DNA from: Hirsutella rhossiliensis
Taxonomy: Eukaryota > Ascomycota > Sordariomycetes > Hypocreales > Ophiocordycipitaceae
Direction: 5' to 3'
Assembly (NCBI RefSeq): GCF_020360975.1
Contig: NW_025408676.1
Coordinates: 1,364,001-1,428,000, forward strand
Length of the DNA stretch: 64,000 nt
Below the pieces are notes generated by a model that did not search any database, had not been told where the DNA came from, and worked only from the letters and a program-made list of their open reading frames with translations. The position numbers were made by a program, and so were the translations under genes. Positions 34,448-46,804 of this stretch are shown here, one piece after another. How positions within the stretch are numbered: the stretch's first letter is position 1; each line of letters starts with the position of its first letter.

Positions 34448-34933
34448 TCTTATAAAGAGAGATATAAGAAGTATATAAAAATATATAAAGGCAAAATTAA
34501 AAGTAAGGGGTTAGATAAGTAGAGAAGAGAGATTTAATTCTTATAAGGGTAGTAATAAAGGTAGGGGAGTAATTATTATATTGCCTTAATTATCCTTCTT
34601 TCCTTTATCTAACGCCCCCTTTTATACCTATCTAGCACCTTAATTAATAAAGAAGATCCTACTTAAAGAAGCTACTAATATCCTTTTAACTACTAAGCTT
34701 TTTACTAGTTTTTTCCCCTTTTTTCTAGCCGTTACTAGTATATCTATCTTATCTTTCGCTACCTCTATAAGAAGCTATCGCTACTTTTACTTCCCCTTAT
34801 ACCCCTACCCTCCTTTCTATACCTCTTTTTAGCTCCTTCTTCCTTTTTTTATACCGGGTATTTTTAGCTTCCTTAGTTCCTTATACTAAGGGATATCTCT
34901 AAGAACTACGAAATTAGGCTATGCTTCGCGATA
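34448..34933 (-). repeat. 3' LTR of Copia D1
   Basis: 486 bp. On the plus strand it ends CGCGATA, followed by a pyrimidine tract TACCCCCTTAGC that is the reverse of the polypurine tract. Confidence 0.87.
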
Positions 34934-35169
34934 TACCCCCTTAGCTATAGCCTACCCCTTAAGGGCATAGCTAATACGGCTTTAGGCTAGTAAGCGTATA
35001 AAGGAGGTTCTTAGCTCTATACTTCTCTCTTTACTCGAGGAAAGTAAGGGCCCTTTTAGGTCCCTAGGCTCTTTTAGACCTACTTAAGGAATAGGGGCCT
35101 AAAGAAGGGAAAGTCCTATAGGAAAGGGGGCTTTCTTAAAAGGGAAAAACCTAATTAAAATAAGGGGCC

Positions 35170-38100
35170 CTTTAAAGGGAAAAACCTCTTCCTTTTCTTT
35201 AGCTATAAACGTTACCTTCTTATACGTACTATTAGCTCCTCTTATAAACTCTTATAGCGGGCCTTTAAGAATAGCTTCTCTTAAACGTCTTTTAGCCTAA
35301 TTTACTATAAAAAGATAGCTAGCTTTTACTTTAATAAGGGCTTTATAAGACCGTCGGCTTTTATTAATACTATTAGAACCTAATAGACGGAAATAAGTCC
35401 CTTTTAGACCTCTTAGCGTAACTAATACTAGTAAATATTAATATACTATAGCTAGGTTAATAACTTACTATTTTCTATAAGAATTTATATAGTTTATATA
35501 TTATTATATTCTATAGCTAATAGGGTCGGAATTTATAGTTATAGAGATATTAGTAGCTAGCTAAGGAAAATCGCTTCTTTTAATACTTTTAAAAGAGCTA
35601 GTAGCTCTACCTCTATACTAAAAGTTATAATAATAGCTTACTTTAAAGCTCTTTAAGTAATAGTTCTTTTAAAAAGGGATATAATATACCCTTATAAGCT
35701 CTTTCTATCTAAGGAATTATCTATAAAGGACGAATCGCTTAAATAAAGGAAGATTTTAGTAGCTTATTTCCTTCCCTACCCTCCTAGGTATAGACTATAT
35801 AATCTCGTTAAATAAAGATAAAGGATAGCTCTATCTACTACTTCTTAATACCTAGGGCTAGGATTCTAGTTATACTTAGCTAGCTAAGAGACTATAAAAG
35901 AGATATCCGGTCTAGTAGAAATAGCTAAAAAAAGTAGGGAGCTTACCTTTTATTAATATTAGTATTTCTCTTACTCCCTAGCTTAAAAGGACGGATTAGG
36001 TAAAAGCTCTTCGTTTAATATAGGTATAAAGGGAAGCTTCTTATTAAGGGAATTTAGGAGGAATTTATAAGCGACCTTATCGATATAGGCGTCTTAGGTA
36101 AGCTAGATAGTTTATTAGGACCTATTCTAAAGGATTTATATCCCTAGGAACTACTTTAGCTCCCTAAGCTTAGTTATCTTATACCTTTATTATAGGCCTT
36201 ATATAGCCTCCTTAGTAGTAGCTTCTTCCTCTTTTAAGTAAGCCTAGATAATATCGTCGATATAAAAGAAGACTATAATTTTACCCTTTTATATTATATA
36301 TAGTTCTTAAGGGACTTTCGTAAAGCCTAGGGCTTTAAGGGAACCTATTAAATACTATTACTAAAGAAGGGGTAATCTTTATAGTTTATATAGAGCCTTC
36401 CTAAGCTATAGAACCTTTCTTAGTCGTTAGAAACTAAGAGGAAGTTATATATAAATAACTTCTTTTTCCTTAAGAGGGCAGTTAATAAAAGCGTTAACTA
36501 TATCTATCTAATTAAGCTCGAGGTCGAATTCTACTACTATAGCTATAAGGGTCTAAAAAGATATCCCTACTAAGGTAGTTGCCTTAGTAGGTAGATCCCT
36601 CTTTTCCTATTAATTCCTATAGATAACTAGCTAGGCTTTATACTTTTAAAGGAAGCTATATTTATTAGTCTTATAGATAAAGACCTACTTATAGCTAAGG
36701 ACCTATTTTCCTCTTACCTTTTCCTTAAGGACCTCTTCGAAAGACCCTATCTCCTTATATAAGGCTAAGTAGTCTTTCTAGGCCTAGAAAAACTAGTCTT
36801 TAAAGGGGTGTTTTTCTAGCTGCTTTTAGTTTACTAGTAAGTCTAGGAGGTCTCTTTTATATACCTTCCTTACTAATAGAGGCTTAAAAGGCTAGCCTAC
36901 TATAAATGCTCTATAAGAACCGTTTTCTATAGGCGTTAGATAGAAGTCGGAAAAACGATCGAAATAAAAAGGAGGATAGTCTTCTTTAGTATTAGGCTCT
37001 ATACCTTCCTTTGCTTCTTAAAGTAAGGATAAAAAGGCAGCTAGGTAATCCTTTAAGAGAGGTGCTTTTCCTACCCCCTTAAGGGTTAAGATAGGAAGAC
37101 TAACTAAAAAAGCTACTTTTAAATCTTCTTTTTATATAGAAGGAGGCATAGGTAGGTAGGCGTATTCTAGCTCTACCGCTTTCTTATAGTCTCTTTCTTT
37201 ATTTAGATTATTTAATTTAGTAGCTTCCTTTTCTTTAAAGTCGGCGTTATCCTTAACTACTTTAACGTCGGTTTCTTTTTTTATTTCCTTATCTAGGACC
37301 TCTTTTTAAGACTATTAGGAAGGGGGAATTTAAATCTTTTAAATTAGCTAACGTTAAGAGAGTAAGAGGGGCTATTAATCCCTCTTTCCGTCGAAGAAGC
37401 TAGATTCGTCGAAAATTATATCCTTAGTTATAATAACCTTTTATAGAAAAGGAATCTAGATCCGGAAGATATTTATAGAATTATAGCCGATAAGGTAACT
37501 AATAAAGGCTCTAGGATTAAGCTTTCTTTTCTTCTTCCTTTTTAGCTATATATCGGTAGTTATTACGTATACCTTATAGCTATAGGTATAAAGGTAGGCT
37601 AGCGAGGCACTCTTTTTTATAAAGAGCTTAAGGGGGGATTTTTAATCTATTCCTTAGTTTAGTTCCCTAGGGTCCTTAGGGTCCCTAGGGGTCCGGTTCT
37701 AAAAGTAATAAGCGGTCTTAACGACTTCCCTCTAAAGGTTATATAGAAGCTTTATAATAAGTCTTATTATATAGGCCCTTTTTATTATAGTACCCCTTAA
37801 TCTTTCTACCCCTTTATTCTAGGCCTAAGTATTTAGTGCTAATAGGAGGGGTAAAATGCCCCTTTTTTAAAGCTAATTTAAGATATCCTTCGTAAATAGC
37901 TCTCCGTTAAACTATATCTTCTTTACCTCGTAGCTAAAGTAGGATTTTATTTAGTTAACGAAGTCCTAGAAAGTAAACTAGTTATACTTACTTAGGTAGG
38001 TCTATAAGAAATAGGGGAAAACTATCCTTAAAAAAGCGTTTATAAAAAACATTACCTTAATAAAGCTTTCTTAATCCCTAGAGACGTCGGTTTAATTAAC

Positions 38101-40230
38101 TTAAATTTCCTTATATAGCTAGTCCGGCTATATTAAGGTCCGTTTAGAAATTCGTCTCTTAGTCTTTCCTTAGCTATAGTATTTATATTTAATAGTCTTT
38201 AGGCCCCTTATTTATACGCCTTATTATTAACCTAGCTTATATAAAGCTAGGGGGCCTAGGTAACTAAGTTATATATACTAAAGAATACCGTCTCCTTAGG
38301 CTACTAAAAGAGGGTCCTTTATAGTAGACCTATTCCTCTTAGTAGGGAAAGCTAACTTCTCGAGTAATTCCTTCTTAAGGATAGGTCGGAATTTAAGAAT
38401 AAATTAACCGAATTTCTCCTCGATAAGCTTAATAGTCTAATTCTTTTAGACTAGCCTCGTAGGCTTAGACGTTATATCTTAAAAGATCCCTTCCTTTCGA
38501 AGAAGGTAGAAGGAAATTAAGCTCGTTAAAAATTAAGGGTAAAAAGCTACCCTTTTTCTTCGAAGAATTTATATAGATCTATTAAGTAATTTTATCGTAA
38601 AATTTACCCTTCTATATCCCTCTATCTATATAGTTAATTCCCTAGTAATAAGATATTCCTTCTATGCCTTCTTAAAAGACCGGAATTATAAAAGTATATT
38701 ATAGATATTAAGGGAAGTACTAGAGTTAAAGATAGCTAATTTTCGTAGGGGATAGTTAGAGGGTCCTAATAGTTAGTCTTACTAATCTATAAGGAAGATA
38801 AATACCGGATTTATTATACTAACGATTTTTCCTTAAATTTACGGCTTAAATAAGGGCAGCGGCGTTATTAGTTACTATTTCTTAGCAACCTAAATCTCGT
38901 TTATCTTCTTCTATAATAAGGGGTCCTCCTTAAGAGACTATTATACTATTTCTTATAGCCTCTTTAAAGGGTTAACTCCTTTAAGTCGGTTTTCCTTAAA
39001 AACCTACTAGTAGTCTTTTAGCCGATAGGGCTTTTTATATACTTAATAGGTAGGTCGATTCCTTCTTATACGTTATTTCTTTAAGGAATCCTTATCTTAG
39101 TCCGGAAGGTCTATTTAAAACCCCCCCCTTTTTACCCCTTATTACTAATTTTAATAAAGAGGTTTAATTTCGACTAGTTCTTTAATTTTTTAACTAATAG
39201 ACTAAAAGGTCTATTAAGGGACTAGTCGGGCCGGTTTAATAGACGGGACCGGACCTAGAGTAAAAGGCGGAGCTAAGGCTAGGACTAGGGCAGCCGTTAA
39301 AAATAAGGTTAAGCCTCTTAAAGGAGGAGGAGCTAAAGGAGTAATAGCCGTAGTAGTAGGAGCCGTAGTAATAAGGGCTATAGTAGCTATAGGGGCAGTA
39401 GGTCGAGCCGTCTAGGTTAAGTACTAGCTATAAAGGAATAAGACTACTTACTATTATACTTTAGTAGCCTCTTCATTTAGTTCCTAGCTAGCTTCTCGAA
39501 AGATAGTCGAGTAACCGTTACTAATAAGCTTTATTAGTAGAGATATATCCTATAGCTATTAGCTAGAAAGAGCTTTTATAAGGAAGTATTAGTTAGCTTC
39601 CTCGAGGATTTCTTTTTACTTAGCTAGCTACGAAGAAGCTAGTAGGTTCCTAGTAGAAAAAGCTCTTAGGTAGGCTATATAGGTCTTCCTAATATAGTTA
39701 GTTATATAGCCCCTTAAGGGAGCTATTAAGGTCTTAAGCTTTAAAAGCTATTACTTAGGAGTCTCTTCCTTTTATAGAGAGATTAGCTTTACGGTACTAA
39801 CGGATTCTATTATTACTATACGAGTAGTAGTTAGTAGCTTTATCTTATAAAGGTATTCCTTTTAGTACCTCTCGTAGTCGCCTAAGGTAGTAGAAAAGCT
39901 CTTTACTATATAGAGGTTAGCTTAAAAAAGAAGGTAGCTCCCTCTATAAAGTCCGTTACCTTAGGATAAAGAGGGGGCTTAAGAGGGTCCTACTTATTAA
40001 AGAAGACTAAATTATAGATAGTTCTATCTATACGAGCCTATAGCTCCTTTACCTACTTATCCTAATCTTAGGGCTCTATTAAAATCGTCTTATAGACTAT
40101 AGGGATAGTAGAGGAGTCGTTTTTCGATATTATTATAAAGAAGGGTAGAAAAGTTAGGTAAAAATCGGCTTTTCTAGTAAGAAGGGTAAAAGGGAGCTAC
40201 GAGGGATATAAGAAAGGTGCCTTTTATAGT
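35170..40230 (-). pseudogene. Gag-Pol polyprotein of Copia D1
   Basis: The minus strand is collinear with D2 from gag (near 40,200) to the RNase H end (near 35,200). The RT catalytic box FYIDDII lies at about 36,246-36,269 with both Asp retained. The integrase and protease regions are heavily altered, and stops occur throughout at Gln/Trp codons. Its value is as a second template for D2. The product would be nonfunctional. Confidence 0.8.
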
Positions 40231-40272
40231 AGCCGGAAGGTATAGGAATTCTATTCCTCCTAGGCTTATAAC

Positions 40273-40758
40273 TCTCGCGAAGAGAGATATAAGAAGTATA
40301 TAAAAATATATAAAGGTAAAATTAAAAGTAAGGGGTCGGATAGGTAGAGAAGAGAGATTTAATTCTTATAAGGGCAGTAATAAAGGTAGGGGAGTAATTA
40401 TTATATTGCCTTAATTATCCTTCTTTCTTTTATCTAACGCCCCCTTTTATACCTATTTAGCACCTTAATTAATAAAGAAGATCCTACTTAAAGAAGCTAC
40501 TAATATCCTTTTAACTACCGAGCTTTTTACCGGTTTTTCCCTTTCTTTTCTAGCCGTTACCGGTATATCTATCTTATCTTTTACTACCTTTATAGGAAGC
40601 TATCGCTACTTCTACTCCCCCTTATGCCCCTACCCTCCTTTCTATACCTCTTTTTAGCTCCTTCTTCCTTCTTTTATACTAGGTGTTTTTAGCTTCCTTA
40701 GTCCCTTATACTAAGGGATATCTCTAAGAACTATAAAATTAAGCTACGCTTTACGATA
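40273..40758 (-). repeat. 5' LTR of Copia D1
   Basis: 486 bp. On its inner side the minus strand reads CGCGAGAGTTATAAGCCT, containing the same half-tRNA iMet primer site as the other Copia elements here. Confidence 0.87.
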
Positions 40759-41884
40759 GTTATTACTTTATTAAACTATAATAGGAAGTTAGTAAGGTAA
40801 AGGGTAGTTTAATATTATTAAATCGTGTCTTACTTAGCGTTTTATTAAGCGGCCTATTTTTTATTTAGCCTTTTAAGTAACTTAGCTTTATTTAAGAGGT
40901 CGTTAAATCCTATCTAGCCTTAGACCCCTTTTATCTCCTTTATAAGGGGGGGTCTACTTAAAGGTAGCGCTATTAAGGGCTTACTCTCTCTTTTATATTA
41001 CCTTCTTTTAAGTATACCTACGACCGCGTTAAATATATATTAGATTTAGCCTAGGAGCCTTAAGTCCTCTAGCTTTTAAAGGGTATTTATTATTCTTTAG
41101 TTTAAGTAAAGGTTAATTAAAGGTACCTATACCTCCGCTTTAACTTAATAAACTAAGGTTATATAGTAAGCGCTTATTACTACTTAAAGGTAAGCTAACT
41201 AGTCTTATACTAAGTCCTATATAATCTTATATAGTTTCTATTTTATAAGCGTTATCTTATAAAATATAACTATAGTATAAGAGATTAAAGACTAAATTAC
41301 CTTACTATAGACTTTCTTAGTATATAGTAAGGTAGAGCTTTATATAAACGCCGCGAGCTTAGTTAAAGCTATAGTTTAGCGCTTTAACTTTACTTAAAGC
41401 TATTTTAAGTATACCTTTTAATATAGTTTTTAGTATACTTAAACCCTTAGTAAGCGGGCCTCTTAAACTAAGTTTACTATATTAGCCTTAAAGTAAACTA
41501 GTATTATTATTACTTATCTCCTTTATATAAAGTATATTAACTTACTCTTTAATAGTTTAAAAGTAACTATAAACTTAGTTCTTTATTTTATATATACCTT
41601 TTAAGCTTCTTTTAAGTATACTATTATAATAGCCTTATTAAGTTTAATACTAACTATATTTATATTATTAGTAAAGCTAATAGTATAAATACTCTATATT
41701 ATACTAAGCCTTTTATATAAAGGGGTTATATAGTATAAAAACAAGATTAAAGATAAAAAGGAGCCTTAAAAGACTCTTATTAATACTTAAGTTAGCTTTA
41801 AAGTCTTTTTATTAAAGTAAAAGGTTAATCTTTTATTACTTATAAAGCTTTATATTAAGCTTATAAGCTATCTAAGTATTATAG
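40759..41884 (-). pseudogene. LINE fragment L2 (RT gene), minus strand
   Basis: The reverse complement matches L1 from about 9,460 to 10,540: the RT palm, thumb and downstream stretch. It lacks the 5' RT part and the 3' region. It is cut on the left by D1, and its right edge near 41,884 falls inside the RT gene, either from 5' truncation on insertion or a later break. CpG is better preserved than in L1, for example GCCGCGAGC near 41,350. Confidence 0.75.
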
Positions 41885-42150
41885 GCTATACCTATAAAAG
41901 GCTAAGGTTATACTATAGCGACCGTACTAAAGTTAGGATAAAGTAAACCTATATATAAGTAGAGCTCGACCTAAACCTAAGCTAAATAGTACCTAAATAT
42001 AGGTCGAGCTAGGGACTAAGGAAGATAAATAACTATTATAACTAAAATAAAGTTTTCTTTCTTTTTCCTTAGCTTTAAATAAATAATTATTCGGCCTTAT
42101 ACTACTATACTAAGTATATACTAGCCCTTAATATATCTAAAGCTCCTTTT
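41885..42150. other. Unassigned stretch with 11-bp inverted repeat
   Basis: No gene or family recognised. It contains an inverted repeat AGCTCGACCTA (41,963-41,973) and TAGGTCGAGCT (42,000-42,010) around a 26-base spacer. It precedes the Gag frame of Gypsy E and may be the remains of its 5' LTR or leader. Confidence 0.4.
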
Positions 42151-43340
42151 AGATAAGGCTATAAAGCTTAGAAAGAGATTAAACTAAAAGGATATAATAT
42201 AGATATCTTAATAACTTAAAGGAGGGAGAATAAGCCTAAGGATAGTAAGGAGTAGTAATAAGAGGGCTAGACGCTTAGCTAACGATAAAGTAAGTAATAC
42301 TCTTGCTATAAGTAAGAGAGGTAAAGATAAGGTATTAAGTAATATAAAGCTAATTATAGATATAAGAACTAATTAGCTAAATTAAAAGGATATACTAAAG
42401 GATAGATAAATTAATATAAATAGGTATATAGGAGGGGGCTAAGGGTAAAGTAAGTAGTTTAATACTACCTTTAAAGGTAATAAGGGGGGCAGCGACGCTT
42501 ATAACTAAAGGGGAGGTAGTAAGGAAAAATAGCTATAAGAAGCCTCTCTTAAGCCTAGGAAAATTTAATAGATAACGATAGTACTATACCTTATAAGTAT
42601 AATATATATAAGAGAAGTATAAGATCGATAAAGAATTCTTCTTAAGCTTAAGGGAAATCTTCTACTTTATCTATAACTACTTAAATACTAAGCTATAATA
42701 AACGGTCGCTATATACTATAGAATAAGGGTAGAGAAGGGCTATAATTAAAAGGAATTCCTAAAGTACCTTAACTTAATTTACCTTAACGTAGATATCTAG
42801 TTACGCGCAGCGGCGGCGATCTAAATAATAAAATAAAGGGAAAGTTAAACGTTTATAGCGTTCCTCTTAAAGTTTAAGTAGAGACTCTTTAAGGCTAGAG
42901 GCAGGTCCTAGCTATATAACGTTTAGATCGTTTTCCTAAAAAGGGCTTTAGGAATCTAGCTTTATAAGGCATTAGTTATAATTAACCTCCTTATATTAAG
43001 CTTCGCCGCCTATACTAATTAGGTAGTATAAATAGTAGCTAAGCTAGAAAAGGTCTAGTAAATAAGATAACCCCTTTTAACTTAAAGGAGACTAGTAGAT
43101 ATATACCCCTAAGAAAGGAAGGATAAAGATAAGGATACCTTAATAATAGGTATTAATACCTTAGATAAATAAAGGGAGGGGTAGAGCTAGTTAGAGAACT
43201 AGATATACTTTAACTATAAAGTTAAAGGATATATCGCGCTTTATTATAAGAAGAGGAGATAGGAACCTTAGAAGGCGGGCGTAATAAAGGAAGAGAGGGA
43301 CGCTAAGGATAATAATAACTTAGAAAAAAAGGAACCCTAG
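42150..43340 (+). pseudogene. Gag polyprotein of Gypsy E
   Basis: A degraded Gag frame with a capsid-like middle (segments such as ETL.G. and FLKRAL near 42,880-42,960). A CX2CX4HX4C zinc knuckle at 43,206-43,247 reads YFNYKVKGYIALYY, where the ancestral residues are Cys, Cys, His and Cys. A basic stretch follows. The 5' boundary is approximate. Confidence 0.7.
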
Positions 43341-43439
43341 CGTAAAGTTAAGCGCTAAGGGTAAAAGAAAAATAGTAAGAAGCTTAGAAGTTAATAAGGG
43401 ACTATCTTATACTAAGCTTAGTAACGCTAAAGGTAAGTA

Positions 43440-46349
43440 TTAATAAAAAGAAAGGACTTAACGCGCTTATAGATACTAGCTATAATTACTATACTATAGT
43501 AAGCGAGAGGGTAGTAAAGAAGCTATAAATACCTCTTATTAATAAGAGGAGAAGATAACTAAGGCCGTTCTTAAAAGATACTCTAGCCCTATAAATAAAA
43601 GGAATTATAGTATTTAAGATAGATATTAATAGCTATATAAAATAGACCTTTATATATATAGTTCCTAGGCTAAGCTACGATATATTCCTAGGAAAGCTAT
43701 AGATAAAAAAGAACTAAGTAATATATAATATAATAAGGGATTAGATTTAGTATAATAAGGCTAAGATCTAAATAAGCTTATAAAGATTAAAAGTAGTAAA
43801 GAAGGTAAAATAAATTTAAGGGGTAAAGATTATTAATATAGTAGTATTTATAGCGGATTATTAAAGGGAGAGGGTAGTAAGGGATAATAAGGAGATACTT
43901 ATAATTATATAGTACTTAGACTTTTAAGGAGTAGAACTTTAGAATATACCTACTTTTATAGTACTAACTAACTATAATAACCTAAGGTACTTTATAATAA
44001 AGAAGAAGTTAAATAAGAGATAAAGCTAATAAGCGATAGAGCTTATATCTTATAACTTTTATAAGTTTTAGCTAAAAAGGCTAGTAGCGGTACTTAACGC
44101 GCTATCTCGCTAAGAGTAAGATTAGCTAGTAAGCGAAATAAATAAAAAGGAGATAAGGTAGGTAGTTTAAATAATTCTAAAGACTATATACTTATAAGGC
44201 CGCTTAGTCCCTACTAAGGGCTAATACGCTAACTTACTAAGACGCTTAGCTTAAGATAGGGCGGTAGTAGCGGCGCTATAGGTAAGTAAAAGAAAGGTAA
44301 GCGCGATAGTATATATTAGTAGAGAAAAGGGGCCTATTAAATAACTTAAGGAGGAGGTAAGTAAGGGCAATAACTAACTAAAACTTAACCTAAACTTAGG
44401 CCGAAATATACCTTAGGAATAAGCTAACCTTATACTAATATTCGATAACTAAGAGCTTTAAAAGAAATAAATAAGGTATTAAGGAAAAATAAGGAATACT
44501 AAGCGGTATTTTAAGTAATATATAAAAGGGAGAGATCGCTAGTACTAAAATAGTAATTAAAGGTATAGCTAAGCGAATATATAATCGATATTAAGAGATA
44601 GTTATACTTTTAAAAGAGGCTATAAGTACTAAGGAAACTAAAGTATAATAAAGGAGAGGGGGCTAAGAAATAAGATATACTTTAAGTATAGATAGCTTAA
44701 TAAATATATAACTTAATAGTAGTAAGATACTTAAAGAGAGAAAGGACCTTAGTAATACTAGCTTAAGAATTCTTTTAGCTTAGCTAGTCGGCGATAGTAA
44801 GGTAGCTTATTATAAACTATAGACTATATAGGAAGGGGTATATATAAAGGTAACTTTAAAAGGGACTCTTAAAGCCCTTACTATCGCTATCTTAACTATT
44901 TATATACTTATCGATAGACTTTATAGTTAAACTACCGCTAACTAATATAGAAGGTATAAAGTACTTTTAAGTAATTATAGACTAGCTAATAAAAGTAGTA
45001 ACGCTTAAAGTAATACTAATAATAAGGGTAGTAGTATATATAATAAGGTTCCTTTAAGCTTACTTTTACTTTTATAAGATACTAAGGTTAATTATATTAA
45101 ATAAAGAGACGAACTAAATAAGAAGCTTTTAAAGGGAGTTTTATAAATAAATAAGAATATAAAGAAAGTTAAGTTTAGTATACTACCTATAAATAAATAG
45201 GTTAATCTAAAGGTATATGAGCAAAAGCGGAATTTTGGGAAATCAAGAATTCACGTAAGACTACGTGATAGAGGGGAAGAAGGAGTATAAGGTAGGATTT
45301 TCAACGGAATTTATTGGTAGTGTATTGGTGTGTGGAAGAGGTGTTAAAGTTGATGATTATCTATCTATCTACCAGCGGACATGCTGTCTTATATAGACAA
45401 TTGTAGCTGAACGGAAGAACCTTTCGGGACCAGATTTAGGCTGCCGTATAGCCCTGAGACTGAGGAATTCCGTGATATCGCGAGTGAATCTGGAAGTGTC
45501 TTGGTTCCACTGATATTCGTGTTTAGAGGAGGTTGGTCGTGCCGGTGTTCTTGAGAGGTCTTAGCTAGCATTCCAAGCTAGCTCTGTTCCTTCGATTCCC
45601 GATTATACGATAACCGGCAACCCGTTTAATGCATAATGACATGCAAAATGACGAGCGATTCTTGCTCTATAGGATGAGATTTTATCTATAATTAATATAC
45701 TACTTATTAGCTTATATAATCGGGAGAGTATATTATAGCTGCTTTATTTATAGTAGGAACACCGTTCCTTACAGTTAACTAAGTATATAAACTAAGAAGT
45801 ATAAGTATACTTTTAAGTATATATTTACTATAGCTAAGATAATTAAGGAGCGTAGCTACTATATATATAAGCTATATTAAATAACTATATAGCGTTAATA
45901 ATAAGTATAAGCCTATTCTTTATAATATATAGATATAATATTAAGCTAGTCTAAATAGTAAGGGAGGAAGGGCTACTAGCGCTAAAAGTAAGGGGGGTAA
46001 GGGAGCTCGCTTAAAATATAAGAGAAGTAACTAACTTCTTATAAACTACTATTATTATAGCGTAGGTAAGATAAGAAAAGATAGCGAACTAAAAGAGAGC
46101 CTTAGTAAAAAGGTTTAAAGTAAGCGATAAGGTATAAGTAGATATAGCTAAATATATAACTAACTAGCTATATAAGAAGCTTAACTAGCTATATTAAAAG
46201 TATATTATAATAAAGGTAGTAAGCTTATATATAGTAGAGCTCGATATACTAAGAAGGGTATATAAAAGGCTCTATATAGAATTTCTCTACTAAGCGGTAA
46301 AGAACTTACTACTTAGATAGGTAGTTAATAACTATTAACTACTATTAGT
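43440..46349 (+). pseudogene. Pol of Gypsy E lacking RT (PR-RNase H-integrase)
   Basis: Protease segment near 43,465-43,530 (ALIDTSYNYYTIVSERV, with the usual DTG-like triad start), then after about 380 bp an RNase H segment (VVRDNKEILIII near 43,880, LTNYNNLRYF near 43,965). The integrase core starts near 44,915 (SIDFIVKLPLTN). No RT palm or YxDD box fits in the gap, so the RT was deleted. A solo Copia LTR (45,206-45,773) splits the integrase. The frame leads to 46,349, where Gypsy B is inserted, and continues at 62,672 with a chromodomain. Confidence 0.75.
45206..45773 (-). repeat. Solo Copia C LTR that has escaped RIP
   Basis: Exactly 568 bp, the same as the C1 LTRs, on the minus strand and flanked by GTTAA at 45,201-45,205 and 45,774-45,778. 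Unlike everything around it, it keeps ordinary CA and TG dinucleotides (for example GACATGCTGTC and CAATTGTAGCTGAACGG). It marks a full C element that inserted into the E integrase and was lost by LTR-LTR recombination, leaving one LTR. It contains no gene; the 60-codon minus-strand open frame at 45.4-45.6 kb is just the LTR sequence. Confidence 0.92.
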
Positions 46350-46354
46350 AATTA

Positions 46355-46804
46355 TATAATAACTAGTATTATTCTTAAGGGATAAACCTATCGAGGGGTT
46401 TATATTAGTATATATAATAGGGCGTGGTCTAAGTAATAATATATATATTACGTTAGTAATAAGTCGGAGGTTATAGACTATAGACTATAACTAGGTAATT
46501 AAAATTAAAGATAGAATTATAATAAAGATCTATATTAAAAGCTAGAGAGCTATCTATTTAAAGGAGTAAAAGTAAGTAGCTATATATACCTATAAAGACT
46601 ATCCTTAGATTATAGGCCTAGCTATAATCCCTAACGTTAGATCGTATAAAGCATAGTAATCTTATTAATCCTAGATTACTTAGATCTCTATAATCCCTTT
46701 AATCTTATATCTATTAAATAGTTATACTAACTATTTATCTATTAGACTATATTATATACTTAACGCGGTCGACCGTTAGCGGCTTAGTAGCTATAGTCGT
46801 AATA
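46355..46804 (-). repeat. 3' LTR of Gypsy B
   Basis: 450 bp, nearly the same as 62,217-62,666, with transition-type differences such as CGAGG/TAAGG near the start. Confidence 0.9.

Larger units (their letters stand above)
34448..40758 (-). mobile_element. Ty1/Copia element D1, minus strand
   Basis: LTRs of 486 bp at 34,448-34,933 and 40,273-40,758, same length as those of D2. The interior is a full Copia gag-pol on the minus strand. The flanks CTTAC and GTTAT do not form a convincing duplication: the left side is an LTR fragment and the right side is LINE L2. It is strongly RIP-mutated compared with D2. Confidence 0.85.

Noticed and set aside
34440..40765. Perfect 5-base target duplication for Copia D1
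   Set aside because: CTTAC and GTTAT share three central bases and one possible RIP change, but C versus G at the first base is a transversion. The flanking contexts also differ.
45389..45571. 60-codon minus-strand open frame
   Set aside because: Lies wholly inside the solo Copia LTR (45,206-45,773); the C1 LTRs do not keep it open. It is open only because this LTR was not RIPped.
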